DNA of 5,636 bases from Bacteroidales bacterium 45-6 (GTDB taxonomy: Bacteria; Bacteroidota; Bacteroidia; Bacteroidales; Dysgonomonadaceae). Location of the stretch: positions 1 through 5,636 of the forward strand of contig MKRS01000672.1 in assembly GCA_001897035.1 (NCBI GenBank), read 5' to 3'. Shown here in pieces: positions 1 to 5,636 of the stretch. Both the position numbers and the translations under genes were made by a program. Under the pieces are notes generated by a model. The model saw only the letters and a list, made by a program, of their open reading frames with translations. It searched no databases and was not told where the DNA came from. Every line of letters begins with the position of its first letter. Positions within the stretch are counted from its first letter, which is position 1.

Positions 1-2113
1 CGAAAGTGGCTTGAATGCGGAATTCTTTGGTATCCACATTGGTGAATGTGCGGTAGAGCTTGTATTCCTTTTCGAGGTACAATTCGCTGATGTTGCCTTG
101 CGTGTAATCGAACATCGGGCTAATGGAAAACTTGTCCCACAAAGCGAGGCGGATAGCAGCCATGTGTGTCACCGCCGACTTCAATCCGCCGTTTCCGGTC
201 TGGGACAAATACTTGTCGATCACCAGGCTCATCGGACTAAGTTGGTAGAGAGCCGGATAATATTGGCTCGTCGAATAACTTGCATTCAGATTTACCGCTT
301 TGCTGAAATTAAAATTCAGTTGCGAGTAAGGCAAGAGGCGACCGTAGGCTGTCTTTACGTCGCGATTCCAAGAACTAACCTCCTCGATGGCTGCGCCCAC
401 TTTAAATTGCATCTTGGGAGTCGGATAGATGGACAGATACCCGAAACACTTGTTGCGGGATTCCCGGTAATCGAGGAAACCTACGCCCTGGCTGCTGCTT
501 GAAGCGTATTTCCGCCACGAATTGGAGTATCCGGTGCTTACGGAGAGCTTCGCCGAAAGCGTGTATTGCGCCTCTATGTTCAGCAAGCTGTGGTCTTTGT
601 ATTCGTTATAATCGTTTCCGCTCACGTATGGCTGGATGTCAGTCAGGACATAGGTGTTGGAAATGTCGTTGCTGTAATGGTTATAGGACAAGTCGGCGTA
701 CAACTGGAGGCGGTTGTTCCATTTCCCTTGGTAAAACAGGGTTCCCACAAAGGTCCTTGCCGAGGTGTTGTTCCCCACCGAATCCTTCATCGAACGTTGC
801 TCCTGGCTGGTAGTTTCGGTTCGCTGCAAGCTACGCATCTGCGATGAGTTCACATTTTCCGACACAAAATCTGCTTGCAAGCCGATGGAGTGGTTGGGCG
901 AAAAAATCCGGGTGATACCCAACGAAAACACCCCGTTATCGGCATCGTAATCGTCCTTTGGCTTGCTGTTTGCCGGGTTTCCCGATTCCAGGACAAAGTC
1001 TTTATAGCCCAATTTTTTGGTAAGCAGCAGGTGCTGGGTCTCCTGACTCCAGGAATAGTTTGCAAAGAAGCTGTAATCCTTCTGGGTGTAGTTGATTCCG
1101 AACGACGGCTTCGTCAACACAGCTTGGCCCGCAGAGGTTTTCGAGGAAAGGCTGCTTCCCGAAATTGAGGAAACGTACATGTCGTACCCGCTGTAATTCT
1201 CTTTCAGTTTGAGGTTGATGATGGACGAATAACCGTCCGACACGAAGCGTCCCGACAGCTCGCGGATAATTTCCACCGAATGAATCCTTTCGGGCGACAA
1301 ATTCCGGAGATAGCCCACAGCTTGTTGCACGCCATTCACCAAAAGCAGCACATCCTTGCTGTTATTCACCCGGATGCTACCCGACAAGCGGTCGAGATAG
1401 ACGCCGGGGATCTTATTCAGCAATTCCTCCACGTTTGGCGTCCCTTCCGTCATCTGGCCTGTGACGAGGTGGCTTTCCCGGTCGAGTTTGTGGCGCACAT
1501 CGTTGGAGGAAACAATGGTTTCGTCCAACGAGATGACCTCTGTTTGCAGGGGAAAAGTCCCCAGGCCTGTGTTGGGAAGGGGAATTTCTTTTGTAACTGT
1601 CTTGTATCCGAGGTAACTGATCCGAATTTTTTGCGGATAATCCGGCATCGTGATCGCAAACGCTCCTTTTTCATCCGTGATTGCCGTAAGCAATGGCTGC
1701 CCGTCCGGCCCGAGAAACGAAACCGTGGCGTATTCGAGCCGCTTCCTGGTCTCCGCATCGGATACGGTACCCTTGAAGGCGAAGCCCTCGCTTTTGGGGG
1801 TCGTTTTGGGCGATGTCGTAGATGTTCTCATCGGTGCTTTTTTGGAAATAATGATATACACTTGTCCTCTTTTTTCTATTCGAAAAGGTTTTCCGATCAG
1901 CAGGTATTTCAGTGCCTTTTCAGCATTCGGAAAGGTCTTCGAAAGGCTCACCAGATAGCGGGAAAGTGCTTGGTCATCGAAAGAAACTTCCAGTCCGAGC
2001 GTGCTCACCACCACATTCAAGGGTTTGTGCACAACGTTCAAGCGCACTTCCTGCGAAAATGCAATATGTATCTGTATCAACAGCATCGAAACAACAATTA
2101 AAAGTTTCCTCAC
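1..2113 (-). CDS. TonB-dependent outer-membrane receptor with STN signalling domain (partial, 3' end off window)
   Basis: One frame stays open from a GTG at 2113 to the left edge, giving 704 residues and no stop. The protein should sit in the outer membrane, import a ligand using TonB energy, and signal to the FecR protein encoded next to it. Residues 1-20 form a signal peptide (VRKLL, a hydrophobic core, then AFS before QEV). Residues 22-90 fit the STN domain (HKPLNVVV, VSFDDQAL, AEKALKYLL, FRIEKRGQVYIII). Residues 112-195 fit a carboxypeptidase-regulatory-like domain (GTVSDAETRKRLEYATVSF, TDEKGAF, ISYLGY). A TonB-box-like LDETIVSS is at 196-203. Residues 210-305 fit the plug (VEELLNKIPGVYLD, VLLLVNGV, SVEIIRE, IINLKLKEN). 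The rest is a barrel of alternating aromatic strands, closer to OMP_b-brl_3 than to SusC. GTG is chosen because an in-frame TAA lies at 2120-2122 and the next start, ATG at 2086, would lose the charged RK of the signal peptide. Perhaps 100-250 residues are missing. The ligand is unknown. Confidence 0.9.
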   Translation of the reverse strand, partial: MRKLLIVVSMLLIQIHIAFSQEVRLNVVHKPLNVVVSTLGLEVSFDDQALSRYLVSLSKTFPNAEKALKYLLIGKPFRIEKRGQVYIIISKKAPMRTSTTSPKTTPKSEGFAFKGTVSDAETRKRLEYATVSFLGPDGQPLLTAITDEKGAFAITMPDYPQKIRISYLGYKTVTKEIPLPNTGLGTFPLQTEVISLDETIVSSNDVRHKLDRESHLVTGQMTEGTPNVEELLNKIPGVYLDRLSGSIRVNNSKDVLLLVNGVQQAVGYLRNLSPERIHSVEIIRELSGRFVSDGYSSIINLKLKENYSGYDMYVSSISGSSLSSKTSAGQAVLTKPSFGINYTQKDYSFFANYSWSQETQHLLLTKKLGYKDFVLESGNPANSKPKDDYDADNGVFSLGITRIFSPNHSIGLQADFVSENVNSSQMRSLQRTETTSQEQRSMKDSVGNNTSARTFVGTLFYQGKWNNRLQLYADLSYNHYSNDISNTYVLTDIQPYVSGNDYNEYKDHSLLNIEAQYTLSAKLSVSTGYSNSWRKYASSSSQGVGFLDYRESRNKCFGYLSIYPTPKMQFKVGAAIEEVSSWNRDVKTAYGRLLPYSQLNFNFSKAVNLNASYSTSQYYPALYQLSPMSLVIDKYLSQTGNGGLKSAVTHMAAIRLALWDKFSISPMFDYTQGNISELYLEKEYKLYRTFTNVDTKEFRIQATF
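2110..2113 (-). other. fecR stop / receptor start overlap (GTGA)
   Basis: The receptor's GTG start shares bases with the TGA stop of fecR. A 4-nt overlap of this kind usually means translational coupling, so ribosomes finishing FecR can restart on the receptor. No convincing Shine-Dalgarno sequence precedes the GTG; the upstream codons are TAA GAA CAG. This fits both coupling and the weak use of Shine-Dalgarno sites in Bacteroidota. Confidence 0.75.
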
Positions 2114-2892
2114 CTGTTCTTATAACTCAGTTTTATCCCGAAGGGCCTTCCGACAATGTCGAGTGCCTGTTCGGGGTTTTCCGTTTTTGAAAAGTTTCCC
2201 GTGAAGGTGTGGTTCAAGTCTCCCTCCGTGCGAATGCTGATATTGTATTGACGCTCCATTTCGTGGATCACCTCCCGTAGCGGAACGCCGACAAACACAA
2301 ACCGGCTTTTCGTCCATCCGATGGCTTGCGCCCCTTCGAATTTTTGTTGCACGGAGATGTTTCCACCCCGGCTTGTGAGCCTCATGTTGGGAGTCAGTAG
2401 CGAGGTCTGCCGGTTAACCTCCACTTGCACCCGGCCTGTGAGACAGGTCACGGCATATCCTTCGGGGCGTGCGAAGACATTGAAGCTTGTGCCCAGCACG
2501 CTCACCTGCTTGCCTTCGGACAACACGCTGAAACGCCGTCCATGCTTCACTTCAAAATAGGCCTCCCCGCTAAGTTTCACATTCCTTGCCAGAAACCACC
2601 AGAGCGGCTTGTAGGTGAGCCTGCTGTCGGCATTCAACCGCACTTTCGAGCCATCCGGAAGATTCACCGCAAGTTGCATCCCCGGAGTGGAGATTTTCGT
2701 CACATGATAAAAATAAGAAGCCGAGAGTGAAATCACCGCGAGAACAACCGCAGCAGCTACATATCTCCATATAGTGATTCGTTTCACCTTCTTTTCCAGC
2801 CCAAAATCCTCCAGCCCGGAAAAAGTTTCTTCCCATATCTCGTCCTTGCTTTTGCTCCACTGGGGAGCGATTTTTATTTTTTCAGGTCTCAT
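2110..2892 (-). CDS. FecR-family anti-sigma factor
   Basis: A 260-residue inner-membrane protein expected to hold the neighbouring ECF sigma factor inactive and release it when the receptor signals. Numbering from the ATG: a short cytoplasmic segment (1-43, with SKSKDEIWEETF), one membrane helix (about 44-64, YVAAAVVLAVISLSASYFY), a FecR domain (about 72-165: NLPDGSKVRLNADSRLTY, GEAYFEVKHG, VSVLGTSFNVFA, VTCLTGRVQVEV), and a C-terminal DUF4974 domain (about 195-258: FVFVGVPLREVIHEMERQYN, TFTGNFSKTENPEQALDIV). The C-terminal domain has an STN-like layout and would face the receptor's STN. I chose ATG at 2892; the same frame also opens with TTG at 2898, adding two residues. The gene overlaps the sigma gene by 11 nt and the receptor by 4 nt. 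The cytoplasmic segment is short compared with FecR proteins having a full N-terminal anti-sigma region, but this form is not rare in Bacteroidota. Confidence 0.93.
   Translation of the reverse strand: MRPEKIKIAPQWSKSKDEIWEETFSGLEDFGLEKKVKRITIWRYVAAAVVLAVISLSASYFYHVTKISTPGMQLAVNLPDGSKVRLNADSRLTYKPLWWFLARNVKLSGEAYFEVKHGRRFSVLSEGKQVSVLGTSFNVFARPEGYAVTCLTGRVQVEVNRQTSLLTPNMRLTSRGGNISVQQKFEGAQAIGWTKSRFVFVGVPLREVIHEMERQYNISIRTEGDLNHTFTGNFSKTENPEQALDIVGRPFGIKLSYKNR
2882..2892 (-). other. sigma stop / fecR start overlap (ATGAGACCTGA)
   Basis: The fecR ATG lies inside the last codons of the sigma gene, whose TGA is at 2882-2884, giving an 11-nt overlap in different frames. A sigma factor and its anti-sigma factor are commonly coupled this way to keep their amounts matched. 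No strong ribosome-binding site is visible ahead of the ATG. Confidence 0.7.
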
Positions 2893-3388
2893 TTCCAATA
2901 GATAACATTTCAGTCTTAAGAAATTTCAGAGCGGCACTCATCCGCTTTTCCACAGCCTTGATGCCTATTTCGAGGCGTTCGGCAATCTCATGGTATTTCA
3001 GTTCGTCGTTCCGGCTCATCAGGAACACGATGCGCTGCATTTCGGGCATCTCTTCCAGAGCCCTCGCATACTGCGATGTAAGCTCCTTGTGGAGCATTTC
3101 CTCCTCGGGAGACAAGGCCGATTGATCTTCAAGGATCATGTTCGTTTCAAAGTCGTTCCGGCTTGCTGTTTTTCGAATAGTATTCACCAGCATATCGGAA
3201 GCCATTTTGTAGAGCAAGGGTTTCAAATTGTCACCGTCCCATTGCTCCCTTTTTTCCCACACTTTCATAAACACCTCCTGCGCCACATCGGAAGCCACGT
3301 TGGCGTCGCCACAACGATAGAATACGAAGCTCCGGATAGCATCGAAATAAGTGTCAAACAAAAGTTTAAATTCAGTTTTGCCCAGCAT
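2882..3388 (-). CDS. RNA polymerase ECF-type sigma-70 factor
   Basis: A 168-residue sigma factor of the Bacteroidota FecI-like kind, expected to direct RNA polymerase to the promoters controlled by this signalling unit. Region 2 covers about residues 8-73: FKLLFDTYFDAIRSFVF, then DVAQEVFMKVWEKREQW (the core-binding and -10 recognition helices), then MASDMLVNTIRK. A linker with SALSPEEEML follows. Region 4 covers about 107-158 (ALEEMPEMQRIVFLMS, then the helix-turn-helix KYHEIAERLEIGIKAVEKRM). There is no C-terminal extension of the SnoaL type, so control should come from the FecR protein encoded just downstream. The ATG at 3388 is the first possible start: an in-frame TGA lies two codons upstream. 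The gene heads the operon, with about 1.15 kb to the next, divergent gene. Its length is normal for the family. Target promoters cannot be read from this window. Confidence 0.94.
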   Translation of the reverse strand: MLGKTEFKLLFDTYFDAIRSFVFYRCGDANVASDVAQEVFMKVWEKREQWDGDNLKPLLYKMASDMLVNTIRKTASRNDFETNMILEDQSALSPEEEMLHKELTSQYARALEEMPEMQRIVFLMSRNDELKYHEIAERLEIGIKAVEKRMSAALKFLKTEMLSIGNET

Positions 3389-3538
3389 TTGTCAAACCCG
3401 TTTTATCATGTACCGCTTGCGGAAGAGAAAACCCTACCTAAAAATAGAAGTTTTTTTGTGAATAATATGAGTTCGACCTGAAGAATTGATTGGTTAAAGC
3501 CATTTTTGTATTTACGCCTCAAAACGCAAAATCGGTTA
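3389..3538. promoter_or_regulatory. Upstream region of the sigma operon; no clear promoter
   Basis: This AT-rich stretch must hold the 5' leader, and probably the promoter, of the minus-strand operon. I looked for the Bacteroides vegetative pattern (TTTG, then TAnnTTTG about 20 bp on). The nearest minus-strand match is TATTTTTA (3439-3446), which differs at the last base and has no TTTG at the right distance. I do not call a promoter. No coding sequence is visible. Confidence 0.35.
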
Positions 3539-3570
3539 GAGGCTATGGCAACCCTAGCAACGGCAGCCTC
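3539..3570. repeat. Short inverted repeat GAGGCT / AGCCTC
   Basis: GAGGCT at 3539-3544 and AGCCTC at 3565-3570 are exact inverted copies around a 20-nt spacer. GGCAGCC (3562-3568) also nearly mirrors GGCTGTC at 3579-3585. No T-tract follows on either strand, so an intrinsic terminator is unlikely. GAGGCTGTCTC-like ends occur on some Bacteroidota insertion sequences, so this may be part of the same debris as the palindrome to its right; that is inference. Confidence 0.4.
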
Positions 3571-3578
3571 ACGGGATC

Positions 3579-3700
3579 GGCTGTCTTAAAGAACGCTAAT
3601 TTTGCATTTTTCAAATAGATCGATTCAAATTAAATTACTGATTTAAAATGCAAAAAGAATTAAAACAATTTGCGTTCAGAATTTCTTTTGAGACAGTTCC
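3579..3700. mobile_element. MITE-like imperfect palindrome or collapsed IS with CTGTCT ends
   Basis: The left arm reads CTGTCTTAAAG (3581-3591) and the right arm, on the other strand, CTGTCTCAAAAG (from 3696 down to 3685). Further in, GAACGC (3591-3596) pairs with GCGTTC (3672-3677), and TTTTGCATTTT (3600-3610) pairs exactly with AAAATGCAAAA (3645-3655). Short insertions in the right arm offset the matches. The whole is a roughly 120-bp, AT-rich, non-coding imperfect palindrome, as expected for a miniature inverted-repeat element or for two IS ends joined by an internal deletion. I could not define a target-site duplication. A folded regulatory RNA is a less likely alternative. Confidence 0.5.
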
Positions 3701-4040
3701 TCTGATTAAGCGAAATATCTTTTTCACCACGGAGTAAACTGAATTACTAAATCTCTTGGTCACTTACTTGAAGGGGCCGACATGTATGATTATGCCATCT
3801 CATACCCACATCCGTGGCCGTTCGGCGGACTTAAGTTGGTCTTCGGAATAGCTAAGCTGGATTTCCTATCCCTTTCGTTGAAGACGTGTGGAAGGGTACA
3901 ATCTGACACTTTTAAAGCGTGATAATCAGAGATGTATTTTTATTCCAAACCACGCTCGTTTACACACAAACATTCACCTATCTGCGCTTATGGATAGGAT
4001 GCAGCTACCTTATACAAACCTTGTAGCTATCCTATACCAA
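3701..4040. other. Unassigned intergenic segment
   Basis: I recognise no gene here. The longest start-to-stop frame I noted is on the plus strand at 3782-3922, 46 residues beginning MYDYAISYPHPWPFGG. It has no homologue I know and no ribosome-binding site. The minus-strand frames also break quickly. The segment lies between two mobile-element remnants and may itself be decayed insertion DNA. Its right end holds the hairpin listed separately. Confidence 0.4.
3994..4035. repeat. Long hairpin-forming inverted repeat
   Basis: ATAGGATGCAGCTAC (3994-4008) mirrors GTAGCTATCCTAT (4023-4035) apart from a two-base GC bulge in the left arm, leaving a 14-nt loop. No T-run follows on the plus strand, so a standard terminator is not supported. 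It ends five bases before the TAGTGTCCACTA sequence at 4041. It could be an IS end structure, a protein-binding site or a structured leader; the sequence does not decide. Confidence 0.55.
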
Positions 4041-4345
4041 TAGTGTCCACTAAAAATAAATGAACGTTCTTTGAAATAGCTGACATTTTATATTTTACGA
4101 TCCAAGCCTGCAGGTGACGATTTGGGAATTTATTTTTTTAGTTCTCTATTTTGTTCATTAGCCGATTGCGAATGAACATTTATGTACACGCGAATCGCAT
4201 AGTTCTCACCTCGCTGGCTTTTCGATAATCTTGTAATGAAGTATAACGGCAACAAATATGTAAAACATCTGCCCTGATGTTGGCAAATAGGCTAAGAGCT
4301 GTTACAAGCTATTGTTGATGCTTTCATCGAGCAAGAGCACCGTCT
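4041..4345 (+). mobile_element. Decayed insertion-sequence fragment, IS4-like (left part)
   Basis: The stretch begins with TAGTGTCCACTAAAAATAAA, which contains a short self-complementary TAGTG/CACTA end, and leads through about 130 bp of AT-rich DNA into a broken transposase reading. I take it as the left end and promoter-proximal part of an insertion sequence. No matching TTTAGTGGACA right end occurs before the next gene, so the element is truncated. The right boundary is approximate: the transposase-like reading fades near 4345. The transposase match carries the call; identifying 4041 as the exact IS end is inference. Confidence 0.45.
4172..4345 (+). pseudogene. IS4-family (DUF4372) transposase N-terminus, frameshifted remnant
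   Basis: From ATG at 4172 one frame reads MNIYVHANRIV. A shift to another frame at about 4203 continues FSPRWLFDNLVMKYNGNKYV and then KHLP to 4274. Joined, this matches the layout I know for the N-terminus of DUF4372 IS4-type transposases (a KYVFAQ-like start, then FLPRRLFDxLVxKYxGNKYVKxFTCWNQ). After an in-frame TGA (4275-4277) the same frame gives CWQIG, a TAA (4293-4295), and then ELLQAIVDAF, resembling the RESLRDLIVAL segment that follows in intact proteins. One frameshift, two stops, a likely small deletion and no catalytic DDE region mean it cannot work. The open frame runs on to 4478 without recognisable similarity. The family call rests on remembered consensus, not on a search. Confidence 0.5.
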
Positions 4346-4543
4346 GGCAAAAAAACAACAGAACTCTTTTCATACTATTGCAGATAATGCGTTTTTACAA
4401 TATCTTTACATAAAGAAACCTTGCGATCATACAAATGACAATTTACCGCTTACTGTTGTGTCGTTTTTCAAAAGCTGTTGAACCTTATTTCTAAGCCAAT
4501 AGATGTTTTTTCTTAAGTTCTTACCAATTCCAATGCTGTGTAG
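4346..4543 (+). promoter_or_regulatory. Upstream region of the DUF6377-type gene; no clear promoter
   Basis: About 200 bp of AT-rich DNA between the IS remnant and the regulator gene. It should carry the promoter and leader of that gene. I saw no good TTTG / TAnnTTTG pair and no Shine-Dalgarno sequence. An open but start-less frame (from 4296 to a stop at 4479-4481) crosses it and is treated as chance or transposase decay. Confidence 0.3.
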
Positions 4544-5636
4544 ATGATAAAATTCTTCATTTCTATTATGTGCCTTGTGATTTTAGCTGATCCATTGCCA
4601 GCTCAGCTGAAATTAGATTCCCTGTTTATCGAGTTGGATCAGGCAATTACACAAGAGAAGAAGTACACCAGCTTGAAAGAGTCCTATTTGGATAAGCTCA
4701 AAAGCCAGCTTCAGAACCAAACATCCAAGGACGGCATCTACTATGCTTGCCTGAATCTGGCGTCGGAATACGAAACATACTTATGTGATTCTTCCATTGC
4801 TTATTCTCGAAGAGCCTTGGAAACTGCAATAGAAGTGAATAATGCAGGCTGGATTGCCGATAGCCGAATCCAATTGGCTCGCAGCGAAGCCAAAGCAGGT
4901 ATTTTCACGAAAGCATTGACTTTTTTGGATTTGGTTAGCAAAGAAGGCCTGACAAAAAACCAACTCGTGAACTATTACAAAACCTATGCCGACATATACA
5001 TCTACATGGTCGAGTACCAAGGGAGCTACGATGTGGAAGAGCTGGTCGCGAAGAAGAACCGATACCTTGATATATTAATTGGCATTTTGGACAAAAAATC
5101 TTATGATTATGCAGTCAAACAAGGTCTCCGGTATATAGAAAACGGCAAATATGCTGATGCCGAGGGCCTTTTGCTGGGCTATTTCCCCAAAGTAAAACCC
5201 AGCACGAAAGAAAGCACAGGAATTGCCTCCGTGCTGTCATTTCTCTATGCACAGAAAGGAGATAGGGAGAAGGAAAAAAAATACCTCGCCATATCAGCTA
5301 TTTCTGACGTAAAAGCAGCGGTGAAGGAAAACATATCGTTGCGAACCGTGGCTGTATTGCTGTTCGAAAATGGAGATATCGAACGGGCGAACTTCTATAT
5401 AAAGAAAAGCCTAGACGATGCTAACTTCTACAACGCCAGATTGCGCAACATACAGACATCCAAAATATTGCCGATCATCGATCGGGCGTATCAGTTGGAT
5501 CGCGAACACCAGCAAAACAAGCTGAGACAACTGCTGGTAATGGTCAGCGTTTTATTTGTTATGCTGTTGATTTTCATCTCATTTATCATTATTCAGATGA
5601 AAAAACTGGCAAAAGCCAAGCAGCACATAGAAGAGG
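4544..5636 (+). CDS. DUF6377-type membrane-bound TPR regulator (partial, 3' end off window)
   Basis: The frame is open from ATG 4544 to the right edge: 364 residues, C-terminus missing. ATG 4544 is the earliest start because TAG lies directly before it in frame. Residues 1-21 form a signal peptide (MIKFFISIMCLVILA to PAQ). Residues 24-60 (LDSLFIELDQAI to DKLKSQLQ) show the start typical of DUF6377 proteins. Helical, TPR-like repeats follow to about 325 (YACLNLASEYETYLCDSSIA, ENGKYADAEGLLL, LYAQKGDREKEKKYL, LFENGDIERANFYI). A membrane helix spans about 329-350, then basic KKLAKAKQ begins the cytoplasmic side. Known family members are about 530-560 residues long, and their cytoplasmic end resembles a helix-turn-helix region, so they are thought to be membrane-tethered regulators, often near nutrient-uptake loci. 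Here it diverges from the sigma/FecR operon. Its target and signal are unknown. Confidence 0.8.
   Translation, partial: MIKFFISIMCLVILADPLPAQLKLDSLFIELDQAITQEKKYTSLKESYLDKLKSQLQNQTSKDGIYYACLNLASEYETYLCDSSIAYSRRALETAIEVNNAGWIADSRIQLARSEAKAGIFTKALTFLDLVSKEGLTKNQLVNYYKTYADIYIYMVEYQGSYDVEELVAKKNRYLDILIGILDKKSYDYAVKQGLRYIENGKYADAEGLLLGYFPKVKPSTKESTGIASVLSFLYAQKGDREKEKKYLAISAISDVKAAVKENISLRTVAVLLFENGDIERANFYIKKSLDDANFYNARLRNIQTSKILPIIDRAYQLDREHQQNKLRQLLVMVSVLFVMLLIFISFIIIQMKKLAKAKQHIEE

Noticed and set aside
11..1168. Several overlapping plus-strand open frames
   Set aside because: All lie opposite the receptor barrel, overlap each other and encode no recognisable domain; they are shadows of a moderately GC-rich coding strand.
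1280..2101. Open frame of 273 residues on the plus strand
   Set aside because: It is antisense to the N-terminal half of the receptor. The minus-strand frame has clear STN, carboxypeptidase-like and plug domains, and the plus-strand product has none.
2892..2898. TTG at 2898 as the fecR start
   Set aside because: It adds only two residues, and ATG at 2892 is a stronger start with the normal sigma/anti-sigma overlap.
2990..3481. 163-residue plus-strand open frame
   Set aside because: It is antisense to the ECF sigma gene, whose regions 2 and 4 are clear on the minus strand.
3539..3570. GAGGCT hairpin as a transcription terminator
   Set aside because: There is no T-tract on either strand, and it lies upstream of both flanking genes, where neither operon ends.
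4296..4481. 61-residue plus-strand frame before the regulator gene
   Set aside because: It has no start codon, is bounded upstream by a stop, and its first part fits the transposase remnant; it is not an independent gene.
3389..4543. CRISPR array, tRNA or rRNA in the gap
   Set aside because: No regularly spaced direct repeats, cloverleaf or rRNA-like sequence was seen on reading the region.
4781..5020. 79-residue minus-strand open frame
   Set aside because: It is opposite the continuous DUF6377-type frame, with no recognisable product.

Overview
The window looks like Bacteroidales (Bacteroidota) chromosome. The evidence is an ECF sigma / FecR / STN-type TonB-receptor cassette, a DUF6377-type membrane regulator, no clear Shine-Dalgarno sequences, and gene ends that overlap in the way usual for this group. 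I cannot name the genus.

Minus strand, 1-3388: a three-gene operon read right to left. It encodes an ECF sigma factor (2882-3388), a FecR-type anti-sigma factor (2110-2892) and a TonB-dependent outer-membrane receptor (2113 to beyond the left edge). Sigma and fecR overlap by 11 nt; fecR and the receptor overlap by 4 nt (GTGA). The receptor carries an N-terminal STN signalling domain, so all three parts of a trans-envelope cell-surface signalling relay are present. In such relays the receptor binds a ligand, contacts the periplasmic part of FecR through its STN domain, and so frees the sigma factor. The visible barrel and plug resemble the 'outer membrane beta-barrel' (OMP_b-brl_3) group more than classical SusC. 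The ligand cannot be read from the sequence.

Middle, 3389-4543: 1.15 kb without an intact gene, AT-richer than its flanks and mosaic. It holds the sigma upstream region, a short GAGGCT/AGCCTC inverted repeat, a roughly 120-bp imperfect palindrome with CTGTCT ends that looks like a MITE or collapsed insertion sequence, about 300 bp I cannot assign, a strong hairpin at 3994-4035, and a decayed 5' part of what looks like an IS4-family (DUF4372) transposase with a frameshift and in-frame stops.

Plus strand, 4544 to the right edge: a DUF6377-type regulator with a signal peptide, a TPR-like periplasmic region and one membrane helix. It is cut by the window before its cytoplasmic C-terminus. It diverges from the sigma operon, so the debris-filled spacer should carry the promoters of both units. 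I found no clearly new system. The most useful observations are the complete signalling relay, the nested mobile-element remains between two regulatory loci, and the palindromic element.
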